Made by a program: the position numbers and the translations under genes
Source of the DNA: Nemesobacter sp965249045
GTDB lineage: Bacteria > Desulfobacterota_D > UBA1144 > Nemesobacterales > Nemesobacteraceae
DNA: 64,000 nucleotides
NCBI GenBank assembly: GCA_965249045.1
Contig: OZ252213.1
Coordinates: 1,488,001 to 1,552,000 of the forward strand
Direction of reading: 5' to 3'
The notes under the pieces: generated by a model
Told to the model about the DNA's origin: nothing
Database searches by the model: none
What the model saw: only the letters and a program-made list of their open reading frames with translations
Part shown: positions 1 to 8,360 of the stretch, piece after piece
How positions within the stretch are numbered: position 1 is the first letter of the stretch
Layout: each line of letters starts with the position of its first letter

Positions 1-1911
1 CCCCGAATACTCATCGTTCCAAGCAACATTTATTCTCCTTTCAGGAGAGACTTCAAGCAATCTGGGGCAATTGTACACATGCACTGTTATTCCTCTGCCC
101 CTGGTTATGAAACCTATGATCCTTTCCCCGGGAATAGGATTGCAGCACTTGCCGAACTTTATAAGTATGTTGTCATACCTTTTGACGAGCACCGCGTCTT
201 TGTACTCGTCCTTGGAAATCCTGTTCATTATATTTTTTATTCTTTTGTTTTTCTCGGCGCCTTCGGCGAATTTTCTGGGATGCATTACCTTAAGAAGATC
301 GTTTACCGCGGCGTTGCCAAATCCGACCGCCCTGTAAAAATCCTTTATTCCAGAGAATTGAAGTTTTGTGAGGGACTCGTCAAGCTTTTCCTTTTCAAGC
401 ATCTTACGCAGGTTGAGTCCTTTCGCTGCAAACTTCCTCTGAGCTATTATCTCTCCCACCTGCTCGGCCCTTTGGTTTTCCTCCTGTCTCAGCCAGCTCC
501 TTATTCTGTTTTTGGCTTTTGAAGTTACAACGAAATCAAGCCACTGCCTGTTGGGAACCTTGTCCTTGGAAGTTACGACCTTCACGATGTCTCCTGTTTT
601 CAGCTTGTGGTCAAGGGGAACCAGTTTGCGGTTAACAAAGGCCTGGGAGCAGTGATTCCCTATATCGGTGTGAATTGAATAGGCAAAGTCAACCGGAGTC
701 GCGCCCACGGGAAGCTCAATGAGGTCAGCGTTAGGGGTGTAGACGTATACTACATCCAGTATGAGTTCTCCTTTTATGGCCTCAAGGTACTCCGTTGAGT
801 CCTTTATGTCCTTTAGCTCGACCAGATGACGAAGGTTTGAGTAGATTTTCTCGTTTCCGTTTTCTACCGAATTTCTTTCCTTGTACCTCCAGTGAGCCGC
901 AACTCCGTATTCAGCAATCCGGTGCATCTGCTCCGTTCGTATCTGGATCTCCATCTGTTCTCCGAACGGCCCTATTACAGCTGTATGCAGGGACTGGTAA
1001 TTATTGGCCTTCGGAAGAGCTATGTAGTCTTTTATTCTCCCCGGAATCGGTTTCCACAAGGAATGTACAGCGCCCAGAACCTGATAGCATTCGTTTTCGG
1101 TTTTTGTAACAATCCGAAAGCCCAGGATATCGTAAATATTGTGCAGGCTTATATTCCCCTTTTTCATCTTGCTGTAGATGCCGTATAAATGCTTGAACCT
1201 CCACGAAACATCGCCGCGAACCTCGAACTCCTTCATCTTCTTGGTGATAAGCGAGGCGATTTCGTTGGTGTATTTCTCCCAATCTTTTTTCTTTGAGGAC
1301 ACGGTTTCGCAAATACGGTCGTATTCACCAGGTTCTGAGAACTTAAACGCCAGATCTTCAAGTTCAACCGAGATCCAGTTTATCCCGAGGCGGTGGGCAA
1401 GCGGCGCGTAAATCTCCATAGTCTCGCCGGCGATTCTTTTCCGTCTTTCCTCAGGCAGGTACTCAAGGGTTCTCATGTTATGGAGCCTGTCGGCGAGTTT
1501 TATGAAAACAACCCTTATGTCCTCCGCCGTGGCGAGTATCAGTTTGCGGAAGCTTTCGGCCTGTTTTTCCACGTCTGAGACATGGGGAAGACGGCTTATC
1601 TTCGTGGTGGCGTCAACGAGAAAAGCTATCTCTCCCCCGAAAAGCCGCTCGATTTCCTCGCGGGTCGCCAGGGTGTCCTCTATCGTGTCGTGAAGAAGTC
1701 CGGTGACTATGGAGGAGACGTCAAGGTTTAAGTTCGCGAGTATGGAGGAAACCTCGAGAGGATGACTCAGGTAGGGCTCTCCCGAAACTCTTTTCTGGCC
1801 GGAGTGAACCTTGGCCGAATACACGTAGGCCTTTTTTATGAAGTCAAGATCTCCGTTCGTGATATCCGAATAGACGCTGACTTTGTCAATGATGTCGTTT
1901 AACCTGATCAC
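1..1911 (-). CDS. rel: Bifunctional (p)ppGpp synthetase/hydrolase, RelA/SpoT family (C-terminal end outside window)
   Basis: Makes and degrades the stringent-response alarmone (p)ppGpp. Reading the minus strand gives 637 codons from a GTG at 1911 to the window edge with no stop, so the last part (most of the ACT region) is missing. The N-terminal HD hydrolase domain shows the motif LLHDTIEDT near residue 75. The synthetase domain follows with an EIQIRT-type segment. A TGS domain begins near residue 390 (VYVYTPNADLIELP), and a zinc-finger/helical region with HVYNCPRL lies at the edge. The HD motif is intact, so a SpoT/Rel-like enzyme able to hydrolyse is more likely than a RelA-only synthetase. 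It lies 15 bases after gmk, a common partner in guanine nucleotide metabolism. Confidence 0.93.
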   Translation of the reverse strand, partial: MIRLNDIIDKVSVYSDITNGDLDFIKKAYVYSAKVHSGQKRVSGEPYLSHPLEVSSILANLNLDVSSIVTGLLHDTIEDTLATREEIERLFGGEIAFLVDATTKISRLPHVSDVEKQAESFRKLILATAEDIRVVFIKLADRLHNMRTLEYLPEERRKRIAGETMEIYAPLAHRLGINWISVELEDLAFKFSEPGEYDRICETVSSKKKDWEKYTNEIASLITKKMKEFEVRGDVSWRFKHLYGIYSKMKKGNISLHNIYDILGFRIVTKTENECYQVLGAVHSLWKPIPGRIKDYIALPKANNYQSLHTAVIGPFGEQMEIQIRTEQMHRIAEYGVAAHWRYKERNSVENGNEKIYSNLRHLVELKDIKDSTEYLEAIKGELILDVVYVYTPNADLIELPVGATPVDFAYSIHTDIGNHCSQAFVNRKLVPLDHKLKTGDIVKVVTSKDKVPNRQWLDFVVTSKAKNRIRSWLRQEENQRAEQVGEIIAQRKFAAKGLNLRKMLEKEKLDESLTKLQFSGIKDFYRAVGFGNAAVNDLLKVMHPRKFAEGAEKNKRIKNIMNRISKDEYKDAVLVKRYDNILIKFGKCCNPIPGERIIGFITRGRGITVHVYNCPRLLEVSPERRINVAWNDEYSG

Positions 1912-1926
1912 AGAAGCGCAAACACC

Positions 1927-2586
1927 TCACTTGAGCCCGAACTTTCTGAGAAAAGAGGGGCCGTATACATTCTCCCTTCTCGCATCCCGGGCGACGGCAA
2001 TCATCCGCTGGCGGTAGTCCTCTCCATTGCCGTCTCTTTGCGAAAGGATAACAGCTTCAATTCTATTTGCCGCAACATCCATCTCGTCATTGATTATAAT
2101 ATAATCATAGCACTTTGAGCATTCTACTTCCTGTTTAACGATCCCGAGACGAATGGAAATATCCTCGTTTCTTTCCGATTTTCTGTCCCTGAGTCTTTGC
2201 TCAAGAATCCGAAGAGACGGGGGAACGACGAATATGAAAACCGCTTCGTCAAAGACTCCCCGCAACCTTCTTGCCCCCTGTACATCTATGTCTAAAATGA
2301 CGTCAACCCCCGTTTTGATCCGCCTTTCGATGTCGGCTCTGGGCGTACCGTAAAAATGTCCGTGCACCTCCGCCCACTCGGCAAAAAAATCCCGCTCTAT
2401 CATATCCTGGAATGCTTCTCTCGAAACAAACTCGTAGTGTTTTCCCCTGACCTCCCCTTCGCGCATCGACCTTGTGGTATAGGAAACGGAAAAACTGAGG
2501 TTCTCAACGCTTAAGAGAATACGGGTGACAAGGGTTGTTTTCCCGCTTCCCGACGGACCGGAGATCACAAACAACTTTCCACTCAT
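1927..2586 (-). CDS. gmk: Guanylate kinase
   Basis: Phosphorylates GMP to GDP with ATP. The N-terminus has the P-loop GPSGSGKTT, followed by the GMP-binding region with SYTTRSMREGE and the Tyr/Glu-rich stretch typical of the family. The length of 219 residues is normal. I chose the ATG at 2586 because MSGKLFVISGPSG is the usual family start; an in-frame TTG at 2607 would add seven residues. It is followed after 15 bases by the rel gene, so the two are probably co-transcribed. A degraded second copy of part of this gene lies at 5148-5285, on the far side of katG. Confidence 0.95.
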   Translation of the reverse strand: MSGKLFVISGPSGSGKTTLVTRILLSVENLSFSVSYTTRSMREGEVRGKHYEFVSREAFQDMIERDFFAEWAEVHGHFYGTPRADIERRIKTGVDVILDIDVQGARRLRGVFDEAVFIFVVPPSLRILEQRLRDRKSERNEDISIRLGIVKQEVECSKCYDYIIINDEMDVAANRIEAVILSQRDGNGEDYRQRMIAVARDARRENVYGPSFLRKFGLK

Positions 2587-2669
2587 GATATCAGAGTATA
2601 AACGCAAAAACCTCGATATTAAAACGGCACTTGTTGCCCTGCAACTTGTGATTCTTCGCTGATTCGGAA

Positions 2670-4874
2670 TCAGGAAATATCAAAGCGATCAAGGTTCATA
2701 ACCTTGGTCCAGACAGCAACAAAATCCCGCACAAAAGCTTCCTCCGAATCATCACATGCATAAACTTCTGCAAGCGCCCGCAACTGTGAGTTGGACCCGA
2801 ATATGAGATCAACTTCGGTAGCAGTCCATCTGATCTCGCCAGTCGCTCTGTCACGGCCTTCATAGACGCCTTCAGAATCAGCGGAGCGCTTCCATTCAGC
2901 CGACATATCAAGCAGGTTAACAAAGAAATCATTGCTCAGTGTTCCGACCCTATCTGTAAACACTCCATGTCGCAACCCTCCGGCGTTTGCGCCGAGTGCC
3001 CGCATGCCGCCGAGCAGCACAGTCATCTCAGGCGCGGTAAGCGTCAGCAGATGCGCCTTGTCGATCAGAAGTTCAGCCGGCGACTGTTGCTGACCGGCTG
3101 CGATATAATTGCGAAAGCCGTCCGCTTTCGGTTCAAGCACATCAAAGGCGGCCGCATCTGTCTGCTCTTCAGTAGCGTCCGTGCGGCCAGGCGAAAAGGG
3201 AAGATTCACCGAATACCCTGCGGCTTCCGCCGCCTTTTCGACTGCAGTGCAGCCGCCGAGCACTATGAGATCCGCAAGCGAAACGCATTTTCCGGTCGTC
3301 TGCGCTTTGTTAAAACGCTCCCTAACGGCCAGCAATGAAGACAACACCTTGCTGAGTTCTTCGGGGTCGTTGGCATCCCAGTCCTTCTGGGGAGAAAGCC
3401 TGATACGCGCGCCGTTGGCGCCTCCCCTACGGTCGGTGCCCCTGAAAGTGGAAGCTGAAGCCCATGCCGCCCGAACCAGTTCCTGGATCGAAAGCCCCTG
3501 GTCAAGTATCTTTTTTTTCAGAAGCGCAATGTCCTCTGCTTCGATAAGTTCATGATCAACAGCCGGCACCGGATCCTGCCAGATCTGAGGCTCGTCCGGA
3601 ACCAGTGGTCCGAGGCAGCAGGAGTAAGGACCCATGTCGCGATGGGTAAGCTTGTACCACGCCTTTGCAAACGCCTCGGCAAATTCATCCGGATTTTCGT
3701 GAAAGCGGCGCGAGATCGGTTCATACACAGGATCCATACGCAGCGAGAGATCAGTGGTCGCCATTATCGTTGGAACCCGTTTTCCGGACCTGTTTGATTC
3801 GGGGGCAAGATCTTTGTCAACCACATCCTTTGCCGTCCATTGCCAGGCGCCCGCGGGGCTCTTGGCAAGTTCCCACTCATAACCGAAAAGCATGTCAAAA
3901 AAGCCATTGTCCCATGCCGTCGGATTGGGCGTCCATGCGCCCTCAAGACCGCTTGTTATGGCATCAGCGCCGCGTCCGCTCGCATGCTTGCTCGTCCATC
4001 CGAGACCCTGCTCCTCAATGCCGACAGCCTCCGGCTCGGGACCAACGCAGGCCGCGTCTCCGGCACCATGACACTTGCCGAATGTGTGTCCACCTGCAAT
4101 CAGGGCGACAGTTTCTTCATCGTCCATAGCCATGCGCCTGAAGGTTTCGCGGATGTCGTGCGCCGCGGCAAGCGGGTCGGGCTTGGCGTTGGGTCCTTCG
4201 GGATTGACGTAGATAAGTCCCATCTGCACGGCGCCCAGAGGATTGTCAAGCTCGCGATCGCCGCTGTAACGTTCATCGCCCAGCCATTCGGTCTCAGGAC
4301 CCCAGTAGATGTCCTCTTCCGGTTCCCATGCGTCCTCGCGCCCGCCGGCAAAACCGAACGTCTTAAACCCCATGGACTCAAGAGCGCAGTTGCCAGCGAG
4401 AATCATAAGGTCCGCCCAAGAGATTTTGCGGCCGTATTTCTTCTTTATCGGCCATAGAAGCCTGCGAGCCTTGTCGAGATTCGCATTGTCGGGCCAGCTG
4501 TTCAGAGGCGCAAAACGCTGCGTGCCGGATCGTGCTCCGCCGCGCCCGTCGTGGATTCGGTAGGTTCCCGCACTGTGCCACGCCATACGGATAAAAAGCG
4601 CCCCGTAATGACCGTAGTCTGCGGGCCACCAACCCTGGCTGTCCGTCATAAGCGCGTAGAGATCCTGTTTCACCGCTTCAAGATCAAGAGTCTGAAACTC
4701 CGCCGCGTAATCAAATTTCTCGCCCATAGGGTCCACAAGAGAAGAGTTCTGGTGAAGGATTTTCAGATTGAGCTGATTCGGCCACCAGATCTGGTTAGCT
4801 ATGCTGCCGGTCAACTCTGAACTGCTTATGCCGTGGATTACCGGGCACTTTACGGTGTCTTGGGCTTTATCCAT
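2670..4874 (-). CDS. katG: Catalase-peroxidase
   Basis: Bifunctional haem catalase and peroxidase that removes hydrogen peroxide. The 734 residues contain both tandem peroxidase-like domains. In the first domain the distal Arg96, Trp99 and His100 (RMAWHSAG) and the proximal His263 (GGHTFGKCHG) are present. Trp99, Tyr222 (IYVNPEGP) and Met248 (RRMAMDD) sit where the family forms its Met-Tyr-Trp cross-link. A GGAGAG ribosome site lies 5 bases before the ATG at 4874. A 15-base palindrome (2659-2673) overlaps the stop. The gene sits between intact gmk and a gmk relic, which suggests it arrived with a local duplication. No fur- or oxyR-like regulator gene is adjacent. Confidence 0.96.
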   Translation of the reverse strand: MDKAQDTVKCPVIHGISSSELTGSIANQIWWPNQLNLKILHQNSSLVDPMGEKFDYAAEFQTLDLEAVKQDLYALMTDSQGWWPADYGHYGALFIRMAWHSAGTYRIHDGRGGARSGTQRFAPLNSWPDNANLDKARRLLWPIKKKYGRKISWADLMILAGNCALESMGFKTFGFAGGREDAWEPEEDIYWGPETEWLGDERYSGDRELDNPLGAVQMGLIYVNPEGPNAKPDPLAAAHDIRETFRRMAMDDEETVALIAGGHTFGKCHGAGDAACVGPEPEAVGIEEQGLGWTSKHASGRGADAITSGLEGAWTPNPTAWDNGFFDMLFGYEWELAKSPAGAWQWTAKDVVDKDLAPESNRSGKRVPTIMATTDLSLRMDPVYEPISRRFHENPDEFAEAFAKAWYKLTHRDMGPYSCCLGPLVPDEPQIWQDPVPAVDHELIEAEDIALLKKKILDQGLSIQELVRAAWASASTFRGTDRRGGANGARIRLSPQKDWDANDPEELSKVLSSLLAVRERFNKAQTTGKCVSLADLIVLGGCTAVEKAAEAAGYSVNLPFSPGRTDATEEQTDAAAFDVLEPKADGFRNYIAAGQQQSPAELLIDKAHLLTLTAPEMTVLLGGMRALGANAGGLRHGVFTDRVGTLSNDFFVNLLDMSAEWKRSADSEGVYEGRDRATGEIRWTATEVDLIFGSNSQLRALAEVYACDDSEEAFVRDFVAVWTKVMNLDRFDIS

Positions 4875-5012
4875 ATTTTCTCTCCAAAATTAAGATGTCG
4901 GGATATATATGAACGCATGGAAACGCAGTGAACTCAATATCGGATGCTGCCCCACGCACTCGAGCAGAAAATATACCACTACCGCTATACAGGCTCAAGT
5001 TAAGGTGCTTGG

Positions 5013-5120
5013 GTGGAGAAGATAGAGGAGTTGAAACGCAGGCAGGAAGAAAAAGCATTAAAAGAGAGTCTGGGGGAAGGTGGAGTTATATTCAAAGTAT
5101 TGTCGGCAAGTTTGGTTTAA
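5013..5120 (+). pseudogene. Possible gene fragment, charged helix (35 codons)
   Basis: A short open frame from GTG 5013 to TAA 5118-5120 encodes a charged helix beginning EKIEELKRRQEE. That resembles the first helix of biotin-dependent carboxyltransferase subunits, but the match is short and from memory. There is no ribosome site and a stop lies just upstream. It is next to the gmk relic, so it may be debris from the same rearrangement. It could equally be chance. Confidence 0.2.
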
Positions 5121-5147
5121 TTTTTAATTCCTTGTAAATCCTCTGTC

Positions 5148-5285
5148 GTCTGCGCACTTCCGCACACTCGGCGAAAAAATCCTCTTCTATCATATCCCGG
5201 AATTATTCTCTGTAAACAAACCCCAGCACTCTTCGTAGATATACCCCGCGCACATTGATTTTGTGGTGTATCGATATTAAAACAG
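5148..5285 (-). pseudogene. Degraded partial copy of gmk
   Basis: Bases 5151-5220 align without gaps to 2361-2430 inside gmk, with 57 of 70 identical by hand count. The similarity continues less cleanly to about 5270 (TTGTGGT shared). A 13-base stretch, 5271-5283, is identical to 2613-2625 just upstream of gmk. About 130 bases of the gmk 5' end, including the P-loop, are missing and the frame is broken. With 5013-5120 it accounts for most of the 419-base gap between katG and the HAD gene. The rest (4875-5012) holds only the katG leader. Confidence 0.8.
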
Positions 5286-5293
5286 GCTCCTGT

Positions 5294-5974
5294 TTAGAAC
5301 ATCTTGAACACCTCGGGGAAATCATCGATGATCTCAGAAAAGCTTCCCGTAACCCGGTCGGCAAGCTCAAGTTCACCGGCGGTACAGGAGTTGGTAATCC
5401 CGACACATTTCATTCCCGCTCTTTTGGCCGCCAAGACGCCGTGGGGAGAATCTTCGAACACAACGCACTGCCCGGCGGTTAATGTGTCGTCATAATCGTT
5501 TCTGAGTTTCGCAAGACATTTAAGATAGACCTCGGGGGATGGCTTCGGGTTCTCCGTATCGTCTGCTCCTATGACAAAACCGAAAAACTCGGAAAGACCC
5601 TTTCGCCTGAGTATGAAATTAATCTCTTCGGTTAACGCGCCCGAACCTATCGCCACATGAAACTTGCCCCGGATGTTTTCCAGGAACTCGGTAACCCCGG
5701 GGAAAATTCTTATCTCCTCCCCCATCATCTCTTCAAAACAGACGCCTTTTTCTCTGACAAGCCGCCCAATCTCCCGCTCCACGTAAGGTTGTCCGTTATC
5801 CTCAAGGAATTTCCTGAAAAAAGTTTTGTCATCGCAGGCAAGATACCGCAGGTAGTAGTCTCTGGGCGAGAGCTCTAATCCAAGCGTTTCCACAATCTTT
5901 TGAAAGGCTCTTAGGTGGAGCGGTTCGCTGTCCGCTATCACCCCGTCAAAATCGAATATAACCGCTTTTATCAT
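5294..5974 (-). CDS. HAD-superfamily phosphatase, beta-phosphoglucomutase-like
   Basis: Probable small-molecule phosphatase or phosphomutase of the haloacid dehalogenase superfamily. The nucleophile motif is FDFDGVIADSEP at residues 7-18. The cap follows (residues 20-90), then motif II IGSGALT, the lysine motif ENPKPSPEVY and the acidic motif FEDSPHGVLAAK. The length of 226 residues is typical. It ends against the gmk relic and is divergent from the arsenosugar-type genes, with 94 bases between. A TATAAT on the minus strand at 6003-5998 could drive it. The substrate cannot be told from sequence; a role with the neighbouring sugar-modifying genes is only a guess. Confidence 0.85.
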   Translation of the reverse strand: MIKAVIFDFDGVIADSEPLHLRAFQKIVETLGLELSPRDYYLRYLACDDKTFFRKFLEDNGQPYVEREIGRLVREKGVCFEEMMGEEIRIFPGVTEFLENIRGKFHVAIGSGALTEEINFILRRKGLSEFFGFVIGADDTENPKPSPEVYLKCLAKLRNDYDDTLTAGQCVVFEDSPHGVLAAKRAGMKCVGITNSCTAGELELADRVTGSFSEIIDDFPEVFKMF

Positions 5975-6068
5975 TCTGTTTTCCCGGTTTGTAAGATATT
6001 ATATATTTTACTGCCGGGAGAGACCTTTATAAAGAACCTGTGCAGAGCACAGAGAGGGGAGAAAAAAG

Positions 6069-6404
6069 ATGGATTACTATAACCCGGAAGATCTCAAGAG
6101 ATTTCCCGAGATCGGAGAGTTCGGAGAAGATCTCATGGATAAGTTTTTTCAGTATTATAACTCCGCAACAGGCGAGGAAGGGGCTCTTACAAAAAGGGAG
6201 AAGGCGCTTATAGCCCTGGCCGTGGCGCACACCGAGAAATGTCCTTACTGCATAGACGCGTACACGACGCAGTGTTTGGAGACGGGAGCGGACCCGGAGC
6301 AGATGACCGAAGCCGTACATGTCGCCGCCTCAATGTCGGCCGGCATAAAACTCATCCATGCGATTCAGATGCATAACACTTTGAAAAAAAACCGTGCCCT
6401 CTAG
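6069..6404 (+). CDS. AhpD-like (carboxymuconolactone decarboxylase family) protein of arsenosugar clusters
   Basis: Small alkylhydroperoxidase-like protein of 111 residues. It has the redox motif CPYCIDAY near residue 58 and the helical AhpD-type core. Members of this exact type accompany the radical SAM enzyme ArsS and are named arsenosugar biosynthesis-associated peroxidase-like proteins. The actual reaction is not established. A good ribosome site (GGGGAG) precedes the ATG. A perfect 6-base hairpin, CTGTGC-AGA-GCACAG at 6038-6052, lies just upstream of that site and might affect translation. It is the first gene of the run leading to arsS. Confidence 0.85.
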   Translation: MDYYNPEDLKRFPEIGEFGEDLMDKFFQYYNSATGEEGALTKREKALIALAVAHTEKCPYCIDAYTTQCLETGADPEQMTEAVHVAASMSAGIKLIHAIQMHNTLKKNRAL

Positions 6405-6521
6405 CAACACAAACGGGAAGCGAAGTGGCTTCGCAGGAAAATCTCGGAAGCTTCCAAACTGTATGCCGTGGTCTAGGAAAAAACGCGGATTGGAGAATCT
6501 GGAACGCCGGATGGTTTAAAA

Positions 6522-7538
6522 ATGAGTCGAACAACAAGAACTGAAGAAAGAACTAAAATAAACAATCACAATTTTTCCCGCAAGGTGATCGACCAAGGTC
6601 TCGATATCGACCCCATTACGGTAGAAACCCTGCAGGTAAATATAACCAAGCTTTGCAACCAGACCTGCACTCACTGTCACGTGGACGCCTCGCCGTGGAG
6701 AAGGGAGCAGATGAGTCTTGAGGGCGTAGACAGATGTCTTGAGATACTAAGTGAAAACGACTGCATAAGAAATCTTGACCTGACCGGAGGAGCTCCGGAG
6801 TTAAACCCCCATTTTGACTATTTCGTAAGGGAAGCCAGAAGCCTTGGTAAACACGTAATGGTAAGACACAACCTGACCGTTACCCTTGATGGAAACCCCC
6901 GGACGGGAGAGGAGAAGATGTACATACCGGGGTTTTTCGCCGAGAACCGAGTCGAAGTCATATCCTCGCTTCCATATTACAGCAGCTACTTTACTGACAA
7001 GCAGAGAGGAAAAGGAGTTTTTGAAAAAAGCATAGAGTCACTACAAATGCTTAACAGTGAAGGGTACGGGGACGGAGAACTCAAACTTAATCTGGTATAC
7101 AACCCCGTCGGGACTTTTCTTCCCCCGGACCAGAAAAGCCTTGAAGCGGACTTTAAGGCGAAATTGAAGAAAAACTACGGCATAAGATTCAATAATCTGT
7201 ACACCATTACCAATATGCCAATCAACAGGTTCGAAAAGGAACTGAAGAGACAGGATGCCTACGAGGAATACATTGAAAAACTCGTAGACGCCTTCAATCC
7301 CGAAGCGGTAGACGCCATAATGTGCCGAAACCTGATCAGCGTAAGTCACGACGGAAAAATCTACGACTGCGACTTTAACCAGATGCTCGAGATGCAGGCT
7401 CGAAACGGAAACGGGGGACTGACCATATTTAATTTCGACCTGCGGCAAGCAATAAAGAGAAAGATAAGATTTGGTGTTCACTGTTTCGGCTGCACCGCCG
7501 GGGCCGGAAGCAGCTGCGGCGGCCAAACGATATCCTGA
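6522..7538 (+). CDS. arsS: Arsenosugar biosynthesis radical SAM protein ArsS
   Basis: Radical SAM enzyme expected to add a 5'-deoxyadenosyl group to methylated arsenic on the way to arsenosugars. The 338 residues contain the cluster motif CNQTCTHCH near residue 46 (CX3CX2C), then DLTGGAPELNP. The C-terminal cysteine-rich tail CFGCTAGAGSSCGG is characteristic of this family. It lies 117 bases after the AhpD-like gene; that gap holds a GCGAAG-TGG-CTTCGC hairpin (6420-6434). The glycosyltransferase follows after 17 bases. No arsM-type methyltransferase that would feed it was seen in this window. Confidence 0.9.
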   Translation: MSRTTRTEERTKINNHNFSRKVIDQGLDIDPITVETLQVNITKLCNQTCTHCHVDASPWRREQMSLEGVDRCLEILSENDCIRNLDLTGGAPELNPHFDYFVREARSLGKHVMVRHNLTVTLDGNPRTGEEKMYIPGFFAENRVEVISSLPYYSSYFTDKQRGKGVFEKSIESLQMLNSEGYGDGELKLNLVYNPVGTFLPPDQKSLEADFKAKLKKNYGIRFNNLYTITNMPINRFEKELKRQDAYEEYIEKLVDAFNPEAVDAIMCRNLISVSHDGKIYDCDFNQMLEMQARNGNGGLTIFNFDLRQAIKRKIRFGVHCFGCTAGAGSSCGGQTIS

Positions 7539-7555
7539 TTCCAAGGCTTTGCGGA

Positions 7556-8239
7556 ATGTCGCAAAAAAACGATAACGCCCTGATCGTTTTTCTTAAGTAT
7601 CCGGAAACGAAAAAAGTAAAAACGCGCCTGGCCAAAAACATAGGTGCCCGGCAAGCCGCAGAACTTTACCGCGAGATGGCAAGTTTTATTGCCGAGTCCT
7701 TCTCGGGTTCAAAGAAGTGGGAGACTTTTTTCTTCTATACTCCGGAAGAAAGAAAAAAAGAGATCCTTGAGTGGTTAGGAGGCAGAGATACCTTTTTTTT
7801 CGCGCAGGAGGGGGAATCTCTCGGTCAGAGGATGTCGCACGCGTTTGGAAAATGTTTTTCACTTGGATTCAGGAATATAGTCATCATAGGCACAGACTGC
7901 GTGGTGATAACCGAAGATGATGTGGAAACCGCGTTTTCACTACTCTCGGGAGGGGAATTTGAAGCGGTTCTCGGTCCGGCGACAGACGGAGGTTATTATC
8001 TCCTTGGGCTTTGCAGAAAAACAAACGCACTTTTCGAGGACATGCAATGGAGCAGCGCCCGCGTATTTAAGGAAACCGAAGAACGCATGAGGGAAAACGA
8101 TCTGCACCATGCTGTCATGAGGGAACTTACAGATATTGACGAGGAAAAAGATATAAGCGTAAAGGAAATAATGAAAAGGGACACGGAACTCGCGCGTAGA
8201 CTAGAACGAGTTCTTTCGAAAAGCAAAAAAGACATCTAA
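7556..8239 (+). CDS. Arsenosugar-type GT-A glycosyltransferase (TIGR04282-like)
   Basis: Probable GT-A fold sugar or nucleotidyl transferase of 227 residues. It begins with the pattern IVFLKYPETKKVKTRLAK, has GTDCVVIT at the metal/nucleotide site (residues 122-129) and GPATDGGYYLLGL further on. This family is repeatedly found next to ArsS and is thought to act in arsenosugar assembly, though donor and acceptor are unproven. It starts 17 bases after arsS, so the two are almost certainly one transcript. Confidence 0.85.
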   Translation: MSQKNDNALIVFLKYPETKKVKTRLAKNIGARQAAELYREMASFIAESFSGSKKWETFFFYTPEERKKEILEWLGGRDTFFFAQEGESLGQRMSHAFGKCFSLGFRNIVIIGTDCVVITEDDVETAFSLLSGGEFEAVLGPATDGGYYLLGLCRKTNALFEDMQWSSARVFKETEERMRENDLHHAVMRELTDIDEEKDISVKEIMKRDTELARRLERVLSKSKKDI

Positions 8240-8360
8240 TGAAAAACTTAAAAAACTTCCGCAGACCGCTTCGGGTCCCGGAACAGTGGGCTTTGAGACA
8301 CGTCGCCTTCGCAAGATCAAAAGAAACGCATATTCAGAAAAACAAAGAAGGGAAGCCGGC

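Noticed and set aside
2659..2673. 15-base palindrome CTGATTCGGAATCAG at the katG stop
   Set aside because: No loop for a hairpin and no T run, so not a terminator; could be a protein site but nothing else supports it.
3109..4457. Several plus-strand frames opposite katG (up to 205 codons)
   Set aside because: They mirror katG codons and have no recognisable motifs or ribosome sites.
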